A DNA stretch of 64,000 bases from positions 400,001 to 464,000 of the forward strand of contig JAOTOL010001559.1 of assembly GCA_034440575.1 (NCBI GenBank), in the 5' to 3' direction. Shown piece by piece: positions 46,527 through 58,786 of this stretch. The translations under genes were made by a program, and so were the position numbers. Below the pieces are notes generated by a model. That model saw only the letters and a list, made by a program, of their open reading frames with translations. It did no database searches and was not told where the DNA came from. Within the stretch, counting starts at the first letter, position 1. Each line of letters starts with the position of its first letter. This stretch comes from Imbricaverruca yamaguchii. Lineage: Eukaryota > Arthropoda > Thecostraca > Neoverrucidae.

Positions 46527-47166
46527 ACAGCGGTCAGCAGCACGACTGACACCCGGCGACAACGGTCAGCAGCACCACTGACACCCGGCGACAACGGTCA
46601 GCAGCACCACTGACACCCGGCGCAAGTGTCAGCAGCACCACTGACACCCGGCGACAACGGTCAGCAGCACCACTGACACCCGGCGCAAGTGTCAGCAGCA
46701 CCACTGACACCCGGCGACAACGGTCAGCAGCACCACTGACACCCGGCGACAACGGTCAGCAGCACCACTGACACCCGGCGCAAGTGTCAGCAGCACCACT
46801 GACACCCGGCGCAAGTGTCAGCAGCACCACTGACACCCGGCGACAACGGTCAGCAGCACCACTGACACCCGGCGCAACTGTTAGCAGCACCACTGACACC
46901 CGGCGACAACGGTCAGCAGCACCACTGACACCCGGCGCAACGGTCAGCAGCACCACTGACACCCGGCGACAACGGTCAGCAGCACCACTGACACCCGGCG
47001 CAAGTGTCAGCAGCACCACTGACACCCGGCGCAAGTGTCAGCAGCACCACTGACACCCGGCGCAAGTGTCAGCAGCACCACTGACACCCGGCGCAAGTGT
47101 TAGCAGCACCACTGACACCCGGCGACAGCGGTCAGCAGCACCACTGACACCCGGCGCAAGTGTCAG
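46527..47166 (+). repeat. 31/32-bp minisatellite, about 20 copies of two types
   Basis: Unit CAGCAGCACCACTGACACCC plus either GGCGACAACGGT (32 bp) or GGCGCAAGTGT (31 bp). The two types are interspersed. Mixed periods shift the reading frame from copy to copy, which argues against coding. Confidence 0.94.
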
Positions 47167-48660
47167 CTCGCCGACGGCAAAACAACTGGTCCCACAATGG
47201 CGAACGATTGGCCGCCGCTGCGACTCTGCTTTGTATGCTGCTAACTGGAGCTGGGATTTTGCGTTGGTCGGGCGTTTTTCTCGGCCTGCGGCTGGCTGTT
47301 GTCACGACAGGGGTCGCCGCTGCGGTCACAATAATTGCCACTAATCCGTTGCCACTTACTGGCCCAGGTGCAAAAATGTATCGCTATGTTTAATGCAGCT
47401 GCCGTCCCGTCTGCCTTACCGAGGCTGTTCGTAAAAAGTGCGTGGTGGTGAAGTGCGCGATGAAATATTAGACAGGACATGAAGCATCCAAAATCAGCGA
47501 CTTGCCATCGTCAAGTGACGATTTTTGTTCACGGTTTAGAAGCTTTGCGGCGGTATGTCAGAGAGAAAATGAGATATCGTTAGATCTGAGATTTCTATCC
47601 CGGCCTTCTCGTGCAGACAGCTGCGTTCATGCACGATCCCACTGTTGCTGCCGCTATCATTGTACGGTGGTAACTGGTTGGAGGCAGGTGATGACGGACC
47701 GATGTAGCCCGCGTGAGGTGGTGGCATCATCCACGTGCTGGTATCTCTGCCAGAATCAATGCTACGACAAATATCTTATCCACGTGGACTGTAATTATAC
47801 GAAGTCGCTCTCAGCGGATGTATTTTACCGACCATGATCGTTCCGTTATCCTGGCACTTCAAAATATATTTCCTCTTGCAACGTTGTCTTTTACCTAACG
47901 TATACTTACAACCCCACAGCCAATTGACAGAAGTAGGGTATCATGCAATCTGCGAGGGTTTAATATTACGTTATTTTCAATGCAATTTTGAAAAGTCATT
48001 GATCCAGCTGGATATCCAAATGTATAAGTGCGTACTATCTAGAGGACTACTATGCTTTGGCAAGAATTTGCTTACTCTGCTTGCTAGCAGAGTAAGTGAT
48101 GCAGCATTGGCGTTGATGGGGCAATAGAGAGCACAGTTCCTTTCGAATATTCTTTCAGAATGTCAACAGCTGTAAACATAATTATTGACTTTTATCGAAT
48201 CTGTTCCGTTTAAGCATTTTACCAAATGTTACAGCGTTTTACCTATTCTGCTCTTTCCGGTTCCGTTCCACCTCCAATGGTTTAGTATATGCAAAACTGT
48301 GCGATTTTACCACCCAAAACCTAAAACATTCAGCAGGCCTCCCACATCTAAAGCTGTCCTCTTGCATTAAATTGTTTTGGTCGCGCATCTTTAAAAAGAA
48401 TCCTGGTTGCACAAATGATGATTTGCTGGCTGCACAAATTAAATTTGTAAGTCCAGTGACCCGTCGGGGCATTGCGGGTGAAGGACATGGAGGGAAATAT
48501 GAGGGATTCTAGCACATAAGAGGGCACCGAAGCTGGACGGGGGCCGGTGACAGACACATTTCCAACTCAAACGTCCGCCCATTTATCTTATGACCCTCCC
48601 CCCCAAGTCTCTCCGACCACGCGGTTCCTCTATCCTTCCATAACGCCACGGCCATGCTAG
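47167..48660. other. no gene recognised
   Basis: Frames are short and unbiased. A T/AT-rich stretch at 47830-48430 carries only short frames. Confidence 0.35.
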
Positions 48661-48726
48661 GTTCACTCACGAATGGAAGTGGTGACAGTAAGACACTTTT
48701 TCCTCGCCAAATGAATTTGTATCAAG

Positions 48727-49315
48727 ATGGACGAGTTATGGGGCACCGACAAGATACAGCATGATGATATGACATATAATAACATCTCATGCGATATCGT
48801 GGATTCGCGGGTCGCCGCTCGCTGTGGGTCGATACTGCTGCGGAGCCGGCCGCCGGAAACGAGATCAACACGGAAAACCCTTCCAGCGCCCGTGAGTGTA
48901 GCAAACATAGCCGCCGGGCGCCGACCGTGCTCAAGGGCGCGCCGTAGTACGCGTCCGACGTCACCACCACGAAATGGAGACAGACAGACCCGACAAACCC
49001 AGACGGCTGCGACCAGCGATCGAAGACGACTCACAAACCACTCCAAAACCACTGCGACCAGCGACTCAGACACATCCCCTATCCCACCACTTTCCACTTC
49101 TCCATTCCAGACTCAACCAGACAACCCCCCTCCCTCCTACCAGACCAGACTCCCACTTTTCTTCCAGGCATCAACACACACCCCTACCCCCATTTCCACT
49201 TCAGACCGACCTCGCCCCCGGCCTCGCAGCCCTACAGTTCCAACGTACACAGGAGCATCAACAATCTTTTCTTCATATATTCATATATGAACTTTATTTT
49301 ATATTATTTATATAA
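48727..49315 (+). CDS. doubtful Pro/Thr-rich open frames
   Basis: Two overlapping frames, 48727-49290 (187 codons) and 48974-49315 (113 codons), are rich in Pro, Thr, Ser, Arg and Gln. The cause is a C-rich, purine-alternating stretch that keeps several frames open. Neither shows a domain. It could be the 5' part of an unrecognised element or an exon, but composition alone can explain it. Confidence 0.12.
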
Positions 49316-51470
49316 TATTCTGCTTAATATATGGCATTTAAAGACATAGCTATTGTAAAAACATCCTACTTGATAACATTAAGATGTTGTAGAATATCTA
49401 CTTAACCACTTATTACCAGCACAAATGCATAGGCACCTTCCAGTTGGTATGCAAAATATTACCAAAATATTGGTATTTGAGTGGAGTAACATAATGAAGA
49501 ATAACTTATAATCTCAAATAATGCATTATGTAAGGTACCTTGACAATGCGCAATGCTTTAGACCGGATGTGTCATTGCATGCTCAACATTCTAACCTGGC
49601 CATTTTCGTTCTTAAAAAAACATAGCATAGCTAAAGGTTCTTTCTAAAGGATCGGAGAAACCAGAGTCCATCCAGAGAAATGTGTTAAAAAAAATCATTT
49701 ACTTGCAGTTTGAAAAGGAACAAGTGATCCCATTGTCTTAGGCATGTTCAGAAACATAATCTCACAGTATTGTGTACTTTTGCACTTTAAGGTATCAAAG
49801 AGACACATTTTGCAAACATTTTACCTCTATGAAGCACACATGGGGCTAGGTTTGGCGAGGTTAGGTTAAACTAGACTTTTTGGGAAAAAATATTTCGAAC
49901 TTATTCCCCGATATTTCTAATATCTAAAAGAATGGTGTTCTTTTTTCAAAGCAGCTAAATTTGACCTGTTAACTTACTTAACTATATTGTGCGTTGTAAG
50001 GCATTTTATTTGAAAACGTTGGAGAGCAAGTTGAAAATTTTCCATTTGGAAGGACTTTGTTTTATTTGCTTGGAAGGTTAGGTCAGGTTATGCTACATTT
50101 TTATATCTCTTGAGCATTATTTTTATGCTACATATTCAAACTCCAAGACCATTTTTTTGGTGTTCTTTTGCCTGCCAACTGAAAAATATTAACTTCCAGA
50201 GGAAATGGGCTGTCACATACTGCTTTCGACGTGCATGAACATTGCATTTGAACACTAAATTCCACGAATTAAACAAGTACCCAATGGTGCAATGTAATTT
50301 AATTCGGTCTCTTGAAATAATATGTCAGGATGAAAAAAAAACACCTTTTGTATATTATTGTGCTTTAAGGTAGTCAGAAGACTGGCTTAAAGCACAATAA
50401 TAGTTCAGCACGAATCAGGTTTTGCAAACTTTCACCTCCACACAGTACGCAAAGGAGTTTTGTTTGGCTATGTTAGGTTAGTTTAAGTGTTTTTTTCCGG
50501 AATATGTTTTTCAATTAATAAAAGAGAAATGTGTTATTATCTTGAAGAAAACAGGTTACTTTAGGTTAGGTTTGACACTTTTCGAGGACAGTATGGTAGT
50601 GCTATATCCATAAATATTGATGTTTTGATATTGGTGGTTAGGTAAGGTTGCTACATGTTTTTATTTAATTTTAACCATTATTGAACTGAAAGCCCCCTTT
50701 TCGGTGTTCTTTTGCATGTCGAATGACAAAGTCATAATTTTCAAAGACAATGAGTGGCAACATCATGCTTACTATTTTCATAAACTATTAGAAAAGTAAC
50801 TTCAATGATTAAAAACCACTTGAAGTCATAAATGTACCACCTTTTGTGGCAAGAAGATTCGCTTACACTTTTTAGTTAACCAAAGAAAAAATCGTAACCT
50901 AAGATAACCTGTCCTACCACCTGTTTTACAGATGAAAACATCTGATGACTGATTAGCAGATCTTGTATGCAATCTAACCTGCAAATTATTGAAGTTCTCA
51001 ATATAACAAGTGGAAAAAGTTTGTAAAAATATTTATTATGAGCCATGTACAGATGTGTTGAGCTATGTTTGAAAATAATGATGCTTGCTTTAAGCGTCTC
51101 TTTGTGAGATATCCCTGGATATGCACCATTATTTCTTTTTATCGAACTGTGTTAGATATGTCCAGAATAATATTGATTGTTTTTAACTTGGTCCAACATC
51201 AGGAGAAAAAAAAAGAAAACCTGTAAAGGTTAGCTAAATACATGTCTCTTCAGTAGAGTTGTCATCAGCTGTAGCATGTTTGTACATCGTTAGGCGTGAT
51301 GTGCAATATTAATGCCGACATCAGTGGGATATTCAATAAAGAAGGAAAACAGGTAGGTTCCTGATGTTATTTAAAAACTCTGAAAAATGCCGCCGCCACA
51401 AGCGCGCTCAGATGCTCACTAGCGCGTGTGCGAAGAATATAGGTACAATTTATAATACTCTGTCTCCATA
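49316..51470. other. AT-rich gene-free stretch with scattered GGTTAGG motifs
   Basis: About 2.1 kb with no frame above 60 codons. TTAGGTTA/AGGTTAGG-like strings recur at about 49853, 50067, 50470, 50558 and 50637. An inverted repeat lies at 50354-50401. Confidence 0.5.
50354..50401. repeat. hairpin, 16-bp arms
   Basis: ATTATTGTGCTTTAAG at 50354-50369 is the exact reverse complement of 50386-50401. The spacer GTAGTCAGAAGACTGG pairs further (AGTC with GACT), leaving an AGAA loop. Confidence 0.93.
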
Positions 51471-51802
51471 AAATATGATGCGTAGTGCATTTATGAAAGG
51501 AAGTTTATCCTCAGAAGTCAAATTCAATGCCACTTACAGTGATGCCTTGCGCACATTGTTACTACTTTCCATCATAGACGGCCGGTCGGCGGCGGCGACG
51601 CCGGCGGTCTCCGGCCCATCCCCGGCCACCGCCGCTATTCATAATATAGTGGCGTGCTGACCATTCCCTGAATGTTAATGGACCCTAATGCTGAAGTTAC
51701 AAGCATATTTTCATATTTGAAACTAAAAGCGATGTGCTTGGCATGAGTTCCGCGACCATTGCAGTTGAGACCGACATGTTTTCTCAATATTGTTCAAGAA
51801 CA

Positions 51803-51832
51803 TTAACCCGCCCATGTTCTTGAACGGGTTAA
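51803..51832. repeat. 30-bp TTAACCCG...CGGGTTAA micro-palindrome
   Basis: TTAACCCG at 51803-51810 and CGGGTTAA at 51825-51832 match MITE-A ends but enclose only 14 bases. CAAGAACATTAACC occurs just before it and again at 51837-51850, overlapping the start of MITE-A copy 6. Confidence 0.8.
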
Positions 51833-51844
51833 TGCTCAAGAACA

Positions 51845-52644
51845 TTAACCTGTCTTTCCTCTCAGATCCTCACACCCCGTCCCGGGGGGTTGTTAAGCAC
51901 CCTCATCTAATCTCCAAACTAAGCGCCGCACGAAAACGAAATAGGTGTTACCGGAAAGCGCTCGACGAGTAGGGCCAGACACCACACCAGCAAATTCCCC
52001 CAAAGTGGTGTCACATGGGGCCCAGGTTTTCACTACTTACATCATGTTTGTGGCTCTGGGGAGTTCATTTTGAGTGAAACTTGGAGAAAAATTATTTATC
52101 ATAAAAGGAAATCAAAATCCACCCGGACCAGACAATTTTTCGCAACCCCCAATTTATTGGTTGAAATTTACAATTTTGAGTTTTCAAGTTAAAAAAAAAA
52201 AGTTTTTAATGGATGGACCGGACCGACAAAAGTTGTTCTAAATCAGCTTGCTCCATTAAAAAACTTACTTTAGCGAGAATATTCGATTTTAACTCCAATG
52301 GGCAAATATTCAAAACTAATAAGCAAGAAAGAACGGAAAAAAGAAACATTCCTCTGGTGCGTTTTATTTCATCCCGAATGATAAGCAAACGCTGAGAGTT
52401 CCATTAAAATATCTTTTTTCGTTAAAGCGTGACGACTGGTTGGACTTGTTTGGATGTGACCTCACTTGACCTAAGCTAACTCGTTGACTCTAGATGAACT
52501 GACTTCAAAATCTCGACACAACATGCCAACTTTATGGGGGAAATGGTATGCCAAATTTCGGCGCGCTGCCTCCCGCCGTTCTTTCACTGTCCGCGGAAAA
52601 CCTTAGTGGGGTCGTCAACCTCCCCCCGGGACGGCGCAGGTTAG
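51845..52644 (-). mobile_element. MITE-A copy 6, near full length
   Basis: Reverse orientation from TTAACCTGTCTTTCCTCTCAG to GGGACGGCGCAGGTTAG; the right TTAA is changed to TTAG as in copy 5. The body is complete. A perfect pair of TGACCT half-sites 4 bp apart lies at 52457-52472. Confidence 0.85.
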
Positions 52645-53780
52645 GCTTATAGGCGTTAAATGTGTGGGGAAATTCCTCTCGGCCAGTGCATTAGACTATA
52701 GGACCACCGCGTTTGCGATCCCCGCAGTCTAAAGTTCAGCGTTACTTTGCACTATTTTTGCAAAGGCATCACGGCAGAGTCAGCGACGGCTCAAACAGTG
52801 TGCGAGGGCAGAATTACAGTATGTCAGAAATATAACACACGCTGAGAGCAATTTAGTAGTGTGACTGCCAGCAACACGATCGACAAGCCCGCCTGGTACA
52901 GTCTTTTCCACCGTCTCACGTCCGCCAGGGACCGAATGTTGTTCCTAACCATTTCCTCGGGCCATTGACGGGCCCACACGCACAGCCACGGGCGACACCC
53001 GGCGGCAGGCGTGATTGGCCAGCGTGTTGCACGGCAATAGCACACGTTATTGGCTGACTGACCGACAACCAGTGACACATCCATCATGGCTGCAAGGGTA
53101 GATGAACTCCACCGAGGCGTATGACCCACCTGTTAGACCTTAGACCCAACGGGACATCGCCGGATGCCGAGCCACCGTCGATCGGCGCACATCGGGTCTG
53201 GTAGCATTGGTGATCTTACCACACCGAGATAACACGTCCGGCTTGATATACAACTATTGCAGGGTGATTCATAGGACTACATTCCTTTGCGCTTAAGTCG
53301 AAAGGGTTCACTTCTATATAACATTCCTAAAACCACAGTGCAAGTCTTTTAGAATACAGTTTACAGACGAATTCTGTAATCCACTAGATTATTGCGGCCA
53401 TAATACAATTATAGTTGTGGATATATTCAAATATAAATTGAACTTCTAGATCCAGGAACTACTCAATGTTATAAAAAATGTTATATGTTATATAAGTATT
53501 TATTGCGACTTTTCGGCCATAGGCCATTGCCAAACAATACATTCGTTGCAATCGGCAACGAATATGCTTTTTTCAAAGGGCATTCGTTCCTGGATCTAGA
53601 AGATCACTTTAGCTTTTAATATATGAACGACAATGATTAACCAGAAATACAGGAATATTTGAGCTACGTACGTAATAATACAATTATACATGATTCAACA
53701 AAAATTTACAAAGGCCGTCGACATAGGCAGTTGTAAATTGATTTTGAATTCCATATAGCACTTCGTTCATCAACTCCATG
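52645..53780. other. no gene recognised
   Basis: Short frames only. AACGAATATGCTT and related ATTCGTTGC inverted motifs lie at 53520-53595. Confidence 0.35.
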
Positions 53781-53784
53781 AATT

Positions 53785-54800
53785 TCGATGGCGCGTTACA
53801 AGACCAAAAACGATTTTTGTAAAAAAGTTCCACAGACCAAGGAAGCAAGTGAACGCTGTGTTTGGATGCTTTCTTCTGACATCGGGATGTCCCAGTATCC
53901 CGTTTTGAAATCTAGAGACGAAAATAATTTCGCTCCACCGAGAGAAGCAAGAATATTCTCAATTAGTGGGAGCGGTAAATGTATTTTTTAATCTGAGCTG
54001 TCTTCTTTAATTGTCTGTAATCGACAGCAAAACGATTATTACCGTCTTTTTTCGTATGGGTCTATATGAGCGCAGCCCACACAATGCTAGATTCTTCGAT
54101 AATTTGTGCTTCTAACATTAATTTAATTTGATCTTCTAGTATTTTCGCTAAGAGAATGGAGTTTTGTAAGAAGCTTGACGGATGGGTGGGTGGTCAGCGG
54201 TTTCAATGTCCATAGTTATAACGTCAGTCGTGCCGAGTTCGGCATCCGTCGCAGCAAATGGGTCAGCGTTGACACGTAACAGCTGTTCTAGTCTGTCTCG
54301 GTCAGCGCCAGTCAGGTGAGCCAGCTGAGCTTGCTAAATCGGGTCAGAAGGAGTGGGTGACGGGGTCAAGTCGTTGTCTTGCGTCATGTCAATCAGATTC
54401 TCAAAGTCAGAGTCTTTTGTTGTCTCAGCCAGTGTTATTCCTTGCTCAGGGTACACGGGTATATATATATATACATATATGTTCCGACCAACACGGTCGT
54501 GGAGTATCCGGCAGCTGTGAAGAGAGTACAATTAGTGGGAAAAACCTGTTATGTGCGGTCACTGGACATCATGCCACTAATTCCACTAATTCACTAATTC
54601 TGAACAACGAAATTTTTCAAGCGATGTCCACTGGCCGAAATGAGGGGAATGCGGTCTTTTTTGTCTCCGGAAAATCTGGTGACCTGATCCTCTAGAATAT
54701 TTTCAAGGAACTCTTTTGAGATCAATGATATGTCCGCTCCCGTATCCACAAGAGTGTGTATGCCATCCGGTTGTCAATTTGAAGCCAGCACGTGGGATAT
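53785..54800 (-). pseudogene. decayed Ty3/gypsy-type pol fragment: protease then reverse transcriptase
   Basis: On the minus strand, 54800 to 54690 reads HTLVDTGADISLISKEFLE, the D-T-G-A active-site loop of a retropepsin. About 450 bp further on, around 54050-54180, are pieces of the polymerase N-terminus (EDQIKLMLEAQIIEESS, then NNRFAVDYRQLKK). IENILASLGGAKLFSSLDFK and TGYWDIPMSEESI follow at 53850-53965, with FTCFLGLWNFF in another frame. This order (protease before polymerase, no integrase between) fits Ty3/gypsy-like LTR retrotransposons. Several frameshifts and stops, including one in the linker, make it dead. No LTR, RNase H or integrase was seen. Confidence 0.75.
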
Positions 54801-54979
54801 TAGGTTCAATGCGAACTTGTTGAACGCGCTTCTGATATTCGTAGGTTGCCCACTGATATACCATGAATCGAATCTGATTAATTTGCCTTTGGTTTTGGGA
54901 GATCCCACTATGGGAGGAGACCGTTCTGATCTGTGTGATATCTTGCAACTGGAATTGTGGCTGTGCCACATTGGAATGG

Positions 54980-56060
54980 AATTATGGAAGAAAGCTGTTT
55001 CCTTGCATAAGAGCAGAGGTAAAAAAGTACCAATACGACAACGTACGACAGTGGAAATTTACCACTGTGGGCCATTCCTCCGTGGTGGAAACTTGTCCCC
55101 GGAGACTAGGAACAAACAAACTGCTGGTTTGATTCGAGCTTCGGAAAAAATATTATTTTCGACTTCTCGAAAAAGTAAAACCCGTCGAATTCCTCGAAAT
55201 AAGATGAATACCCAACAATGCATTGTAATTTGCTACCCATCCATCCCATCCCCCCCAAGCCACGCATGAAGTTTGTTTTCCATGTAAAGGAGTTCCTTGA
55301 CATCGTACAAAAATCTTCGGCAGCGACAACTTTCCACCGGAAATAGCCTGTGGTGGAAATTGGTGGGAAGGCTTTTGACCGACACACAGACGCTAGAATG
55401 TCAAAACTGTGTGCCGGCCGGACGCACATTATTTTTTGCGTTTCTGATAAGTCGTGAAAACGACATTTCCATTCACATTTCATTTGTTTAAAGCCATAAC
55501 TTCAAAATGTAGAGGCGAAACACTGCCAACGAGGGTGGGCGAGATATTATGATAAAAATAGGAAGAATGAATGCAGGGTTGTATTATAAAACAAATTTAT
55601 ATCAGATGCAGCTTCATGTTATTTGTAGTGTGGCTATTCACAACTGTACATTTTTTTATTCAGCTCGCGCTTATTGCTCCCTCGTTTATTCTGCATCTCT
55701 TTCTCACGAGTAATTTCCGGTTAGGTGCGTTTTCACGGTTTCATCTATCAACTGGATTACCTGCGGCTGTCTGCCAAAAGATGTCACTAGTGAGCCACTC
55801 TATTCTGACATTATGCAGCATTATAAAGAGCATGCATATTTTATTACTGTATATTTTATGCAGATAAATTATATTCAGCCGAATATATATCACGCAGTTT
55901 AGATTAAAAAGAAATATATTGACAATTAAACCAAGTGATGTAGGGAACAACCAACAATTGGATCTGTACCCGGCTTTGGCTTAAGACCTTGAAGAGTGTG
56001 TTGACCACGGTTCTTCCAAGTTGACGGTTCTGGGAATTTGAAGGTTTTTGTGCAGGTGCT
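54980..56060. other. no gene recognised
   Basis: May hold gag remnants of the gypsy-type element on the minus strand, but no zinc knuckle is visible. A 125-codon minus frame at 55106-55483 is unrecognised. GTGGTGGAAA(C/T)T motifs recur at about 55082 and 55351. Confidence 0.3.
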
Positions 56061-56327
56061 GTGAGAACAGGGTGGGATCATCATATTATGTCGAAGCGGA
56101 AGAGAGCTGGGGAGAAGCTTTCACCTTCTGAACACAAGGTGCGTTGTGGATATCCGGGATGTACCTTTAATGGCAGGCCCGACAGCTTTAGGATACACAA
56201 TAAGAGGAGGCATGGAGGTTTTAAAAACGCCAGAGTAAAAAATTATGGCTTTGACCCGGGAGCGAGGTTTACAAGCTATGCTCCTGTAGAACTGTTAAGT
56301 CATATGACATCATGCCACTGCAGCTGA
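56061..56327 (+). CDS. C2H2-like zinc-finger exon, possibly 5' part of the hAT-like pseudogene
   Basis: The frame contains MSKRKRAGEKLSPSEHKVR and then CGYPGCTFNGRPDSFRIHNK followed by RRH. Spacing C-x4-C-x11-H-x4-H is that of a C2H2 finger. A basic stretch precedes it. Hobo/Activator-type proteins often carry an N-terminal zinc finger and this exon lies about 460 bp upstream of the hAT-like coding, so it may be the first exon of that gene. A donor could lie after FTSYAP, but I cannot fix it. The second methionine at 56088 may be the true start. Confidence 0.45.
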   Translation: MRTGWDHHIMSKRKRAGEKLSPSEHKVRCGYPGCTFNGRPDSFRIHNKRRHGGFKNARVKNYGFDPGARFTSYAPVELLSHMTSCHCS

Positions 56328-56789
56328 ATGGAATATGATAAATGCTTTCCAGGAAGCAAATGACAGTAATTGTTGAGTGTTCCCCTCTAGCTTTTCTGAT
56401 GCCAACCACTTGTGCCAGCTGACTGCTAGCTAGCCAACCAATGTGGGAAAAGTGTTTCACTAACCAGGAGTCAGAATAAAATAAGTATTCCTGACCATAG
56501 AGTCAGAGAATAAAAATGGCTTTGGACCCCCCCCCCACCACCAAAAAAATGACCCCTTAAAAAAACGCTGGAGAAAAGGAAGCTACTGATGTTGTAGCCC
56601 AAAAAGTGCATGGTTAAAAACAGGCTGGAGAATGCAAATCGGAGTTGTGTAACAACCAGTATGGCATTAATGCTTCATCACTTTTTAAAAAGTATGCCAA
56701 ATTCTGTGAAAAAAATGGGACGAAATATCTCAAATAAATAACTCTAAATCATCTATGCTTGGAGCCAAAATGTCAGTGCTTTCAATGGG

Positions 56790-57921
56790 GTGAAAACGTC
56801 AAGATATCAGCAGCAGCATTCAGCATTTGTGAAACGGAACGGGTCGAAACTCGACCAGGTCATTAAGATTCTTCTAAGTATGAATGGCAGCAAGAAGGGA
56901 CAAAATGAAAAGAACAGAGGTTCTGAAACCGCGAGAACGCTGCTGCTATCTGGCAGAAGCGTCGCCGCTCTGGAAGTGGCAACCGGCCACTATCTTACCG
57001 CTTCTCCAGAAGTTGGCCTGCTATACTGCTCTATCTGCGTACCTGTGTCCTGCTCTGCGGCCGATAAAACACGAGAGGGGTCTTCAAATATGACTTCGGT
57101 TTGGGGGACACCTTCAAGGAGGGGCAAGTGCTGCCAAAGGAGTTCCGGCTACTGAGAGTCTCGGTCAAGAACCATTTCTGTGGCCTGCATCACCAGAAGG
57201 CTGTGACTGCCAAGCAAACAGCAGAACAACTGTGGAAGGACCGGTTTGCGACAAACAAGGATGCTGCGCGCCACGTTCTTCTCACAGGGTATTACGTGCT
57301 GAAGCGCTCTCTGTAGCGGGCATCGTTTGAGGACTTGGTCGTTCTGCAGCACCAAAACGGCACGCAAGTGGGCAGCCTCAACTACTCCAGCATGTTCGTA
57401 CCGACCATGCGCTTGCAGTTCTCCTCTACGATGAGCAGCATGTTGCAGTAATTTATCGCACGCCGACCCTGCATCTCGATGTGCGCAGACAAGGTTACTG
57501 TGGCGAAGCGCACTATCGACATCACCGCCATGGTGGCTGTGGTCACCGAAGCACCGGCGGGCAGCATGATACAGTCGTTTGTTATCGCTGCACCAGTGGT
57601 TCAAGATCACAGTGGCAATGGACTAGCAGAAGAGCTGTGTCGGTCCCTGGCGAACGTGGTTGTAACTCACCCTGACAAGCTGGCAGCAGTGTGCATGGAT
57701 GGCCAATACCATCGCAACAAAGCGCCAGAAAGGTTGCTCCATAAAATGAGTGCCAGCGATCCCCGCTTCCAGACAACTCCATCTGTGGTAGTGCTCTGGG
57801 ACGGCGCTCATTTGCTAAACTTGGCGGACGAAGACGCGTACGATGGTGGATGTCCTGCAGCAGCGGATCAGAACAGGAGAGGCGGATGACAGTGAACAGC
57901 GAGATCTCCGACTGCTACGAG
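56790..57921 (+). pseudogene. hAT-like transposase-derived gene, large exon, broken
   Basis: The first part (frame of 56790) reads VAALEVATGHYLTASPEVGL and LLYCSICVPVSCSAADKT. After a shift at about 57070 the frame of 57101 continues: VFKYDFGLGDTFKEGQVLP, HFCGLHHQKAV, VPTMRLQFSSTMS, then ADKVTVAKRTIDITAMVAVV, KLAAVCMDGQYHRNKAPERL and VVVLWDGAHLLNLADEDAYD. The DKxT block, the CMDGQY block and the WDGAHLLNLA block are in the order of a hAT-related family seen in many invertebrates (recalled from memory). Faults: TAG at 57314-57316, TAA at 57449-57451, the shift at 57070 and a one-base insertion at about 57845. The coding sequence then runs to CTACGAG before GTTAGT at 57922, a good splice donor. 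Confidence 0.65.
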
Positions 57922-58786
57922 GTTAGTTCAGAATATGAGTATTCCTGGGAAGTGTTGCACGAGTCTAGACACATGGACATTCACAATATCCAGACACTAT
58001 TCTTTGCTAAATTACCATGTGGCAAATGACTGGTGATTAACATATTGCTATTCTGCAGTTTCTGTTTGTCCTTTAAACACGCGCCCGGTTAAATACCGCA
58101 AATCTCAGCATACATGGGTGGATGGGGGAAGTTATTGCGGAAAAACTGCGTTTGGGACAAGTAACCTAAGATTGTCTTGAGGAAAGAAAGGAAAGGAAAG
58201 CAAAACCATAATGTCAACGTAGTTTTCAGCGAAGTTGAGTATCCTCTTCCGCAATGCCTCCGCTTCCACAAATGAAGGGCTGGTGTGAATACATTCCTAG
58301 CACGTGACTGAAATATTCACTAAAATGATTTCTTTTCGTAAATCACGGCTTGACTTATCCAATTTCGCCCAATGACCCTCAACGCCATTTCTATCAATTG
58401 TATACCAAAGTATCCGCCGACCAATTGCGAGGAGCCAAACGTGGTGAGTCGGCGCCGTAGCGTTCCAGAGATATTCACGAAAAGGCATTCCTCGGATGTG
58501 GTGTCGCATTGACCACCACCGGAACACGTGCTAATGGATATATTGCGCAGGTATAGGCTGTGGTTTAGCTTAGCATTACTTTTTTTACAGATATAATGGC
58601 ACAGGAGTATAACTAAAGTTAAATTCAGCAATGCATATTATTTCCCTTTTTATTGCGAAGTACAGCTTTGCTATGGAAGCATGTGATTCCCCAACTTGCA
58701 CCCTGGCCATGCCATGTTAGCGACGCTTCACTCTATAACTGTCCCCACTACTCATACCATACCGACATCCCTCACTGATTTTTCAG
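57922..58786 (+). other. probable intron of the hAT-like gene
   Basis: Bounded by GTTAGT and TGATTTTTCAG. It contains TTAAACACGCGCCCGGTTAA at 58075, a small sequence like a MITE-B end flanked by TTAA on both sides. No coding sequence. Confidence 0.5.
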
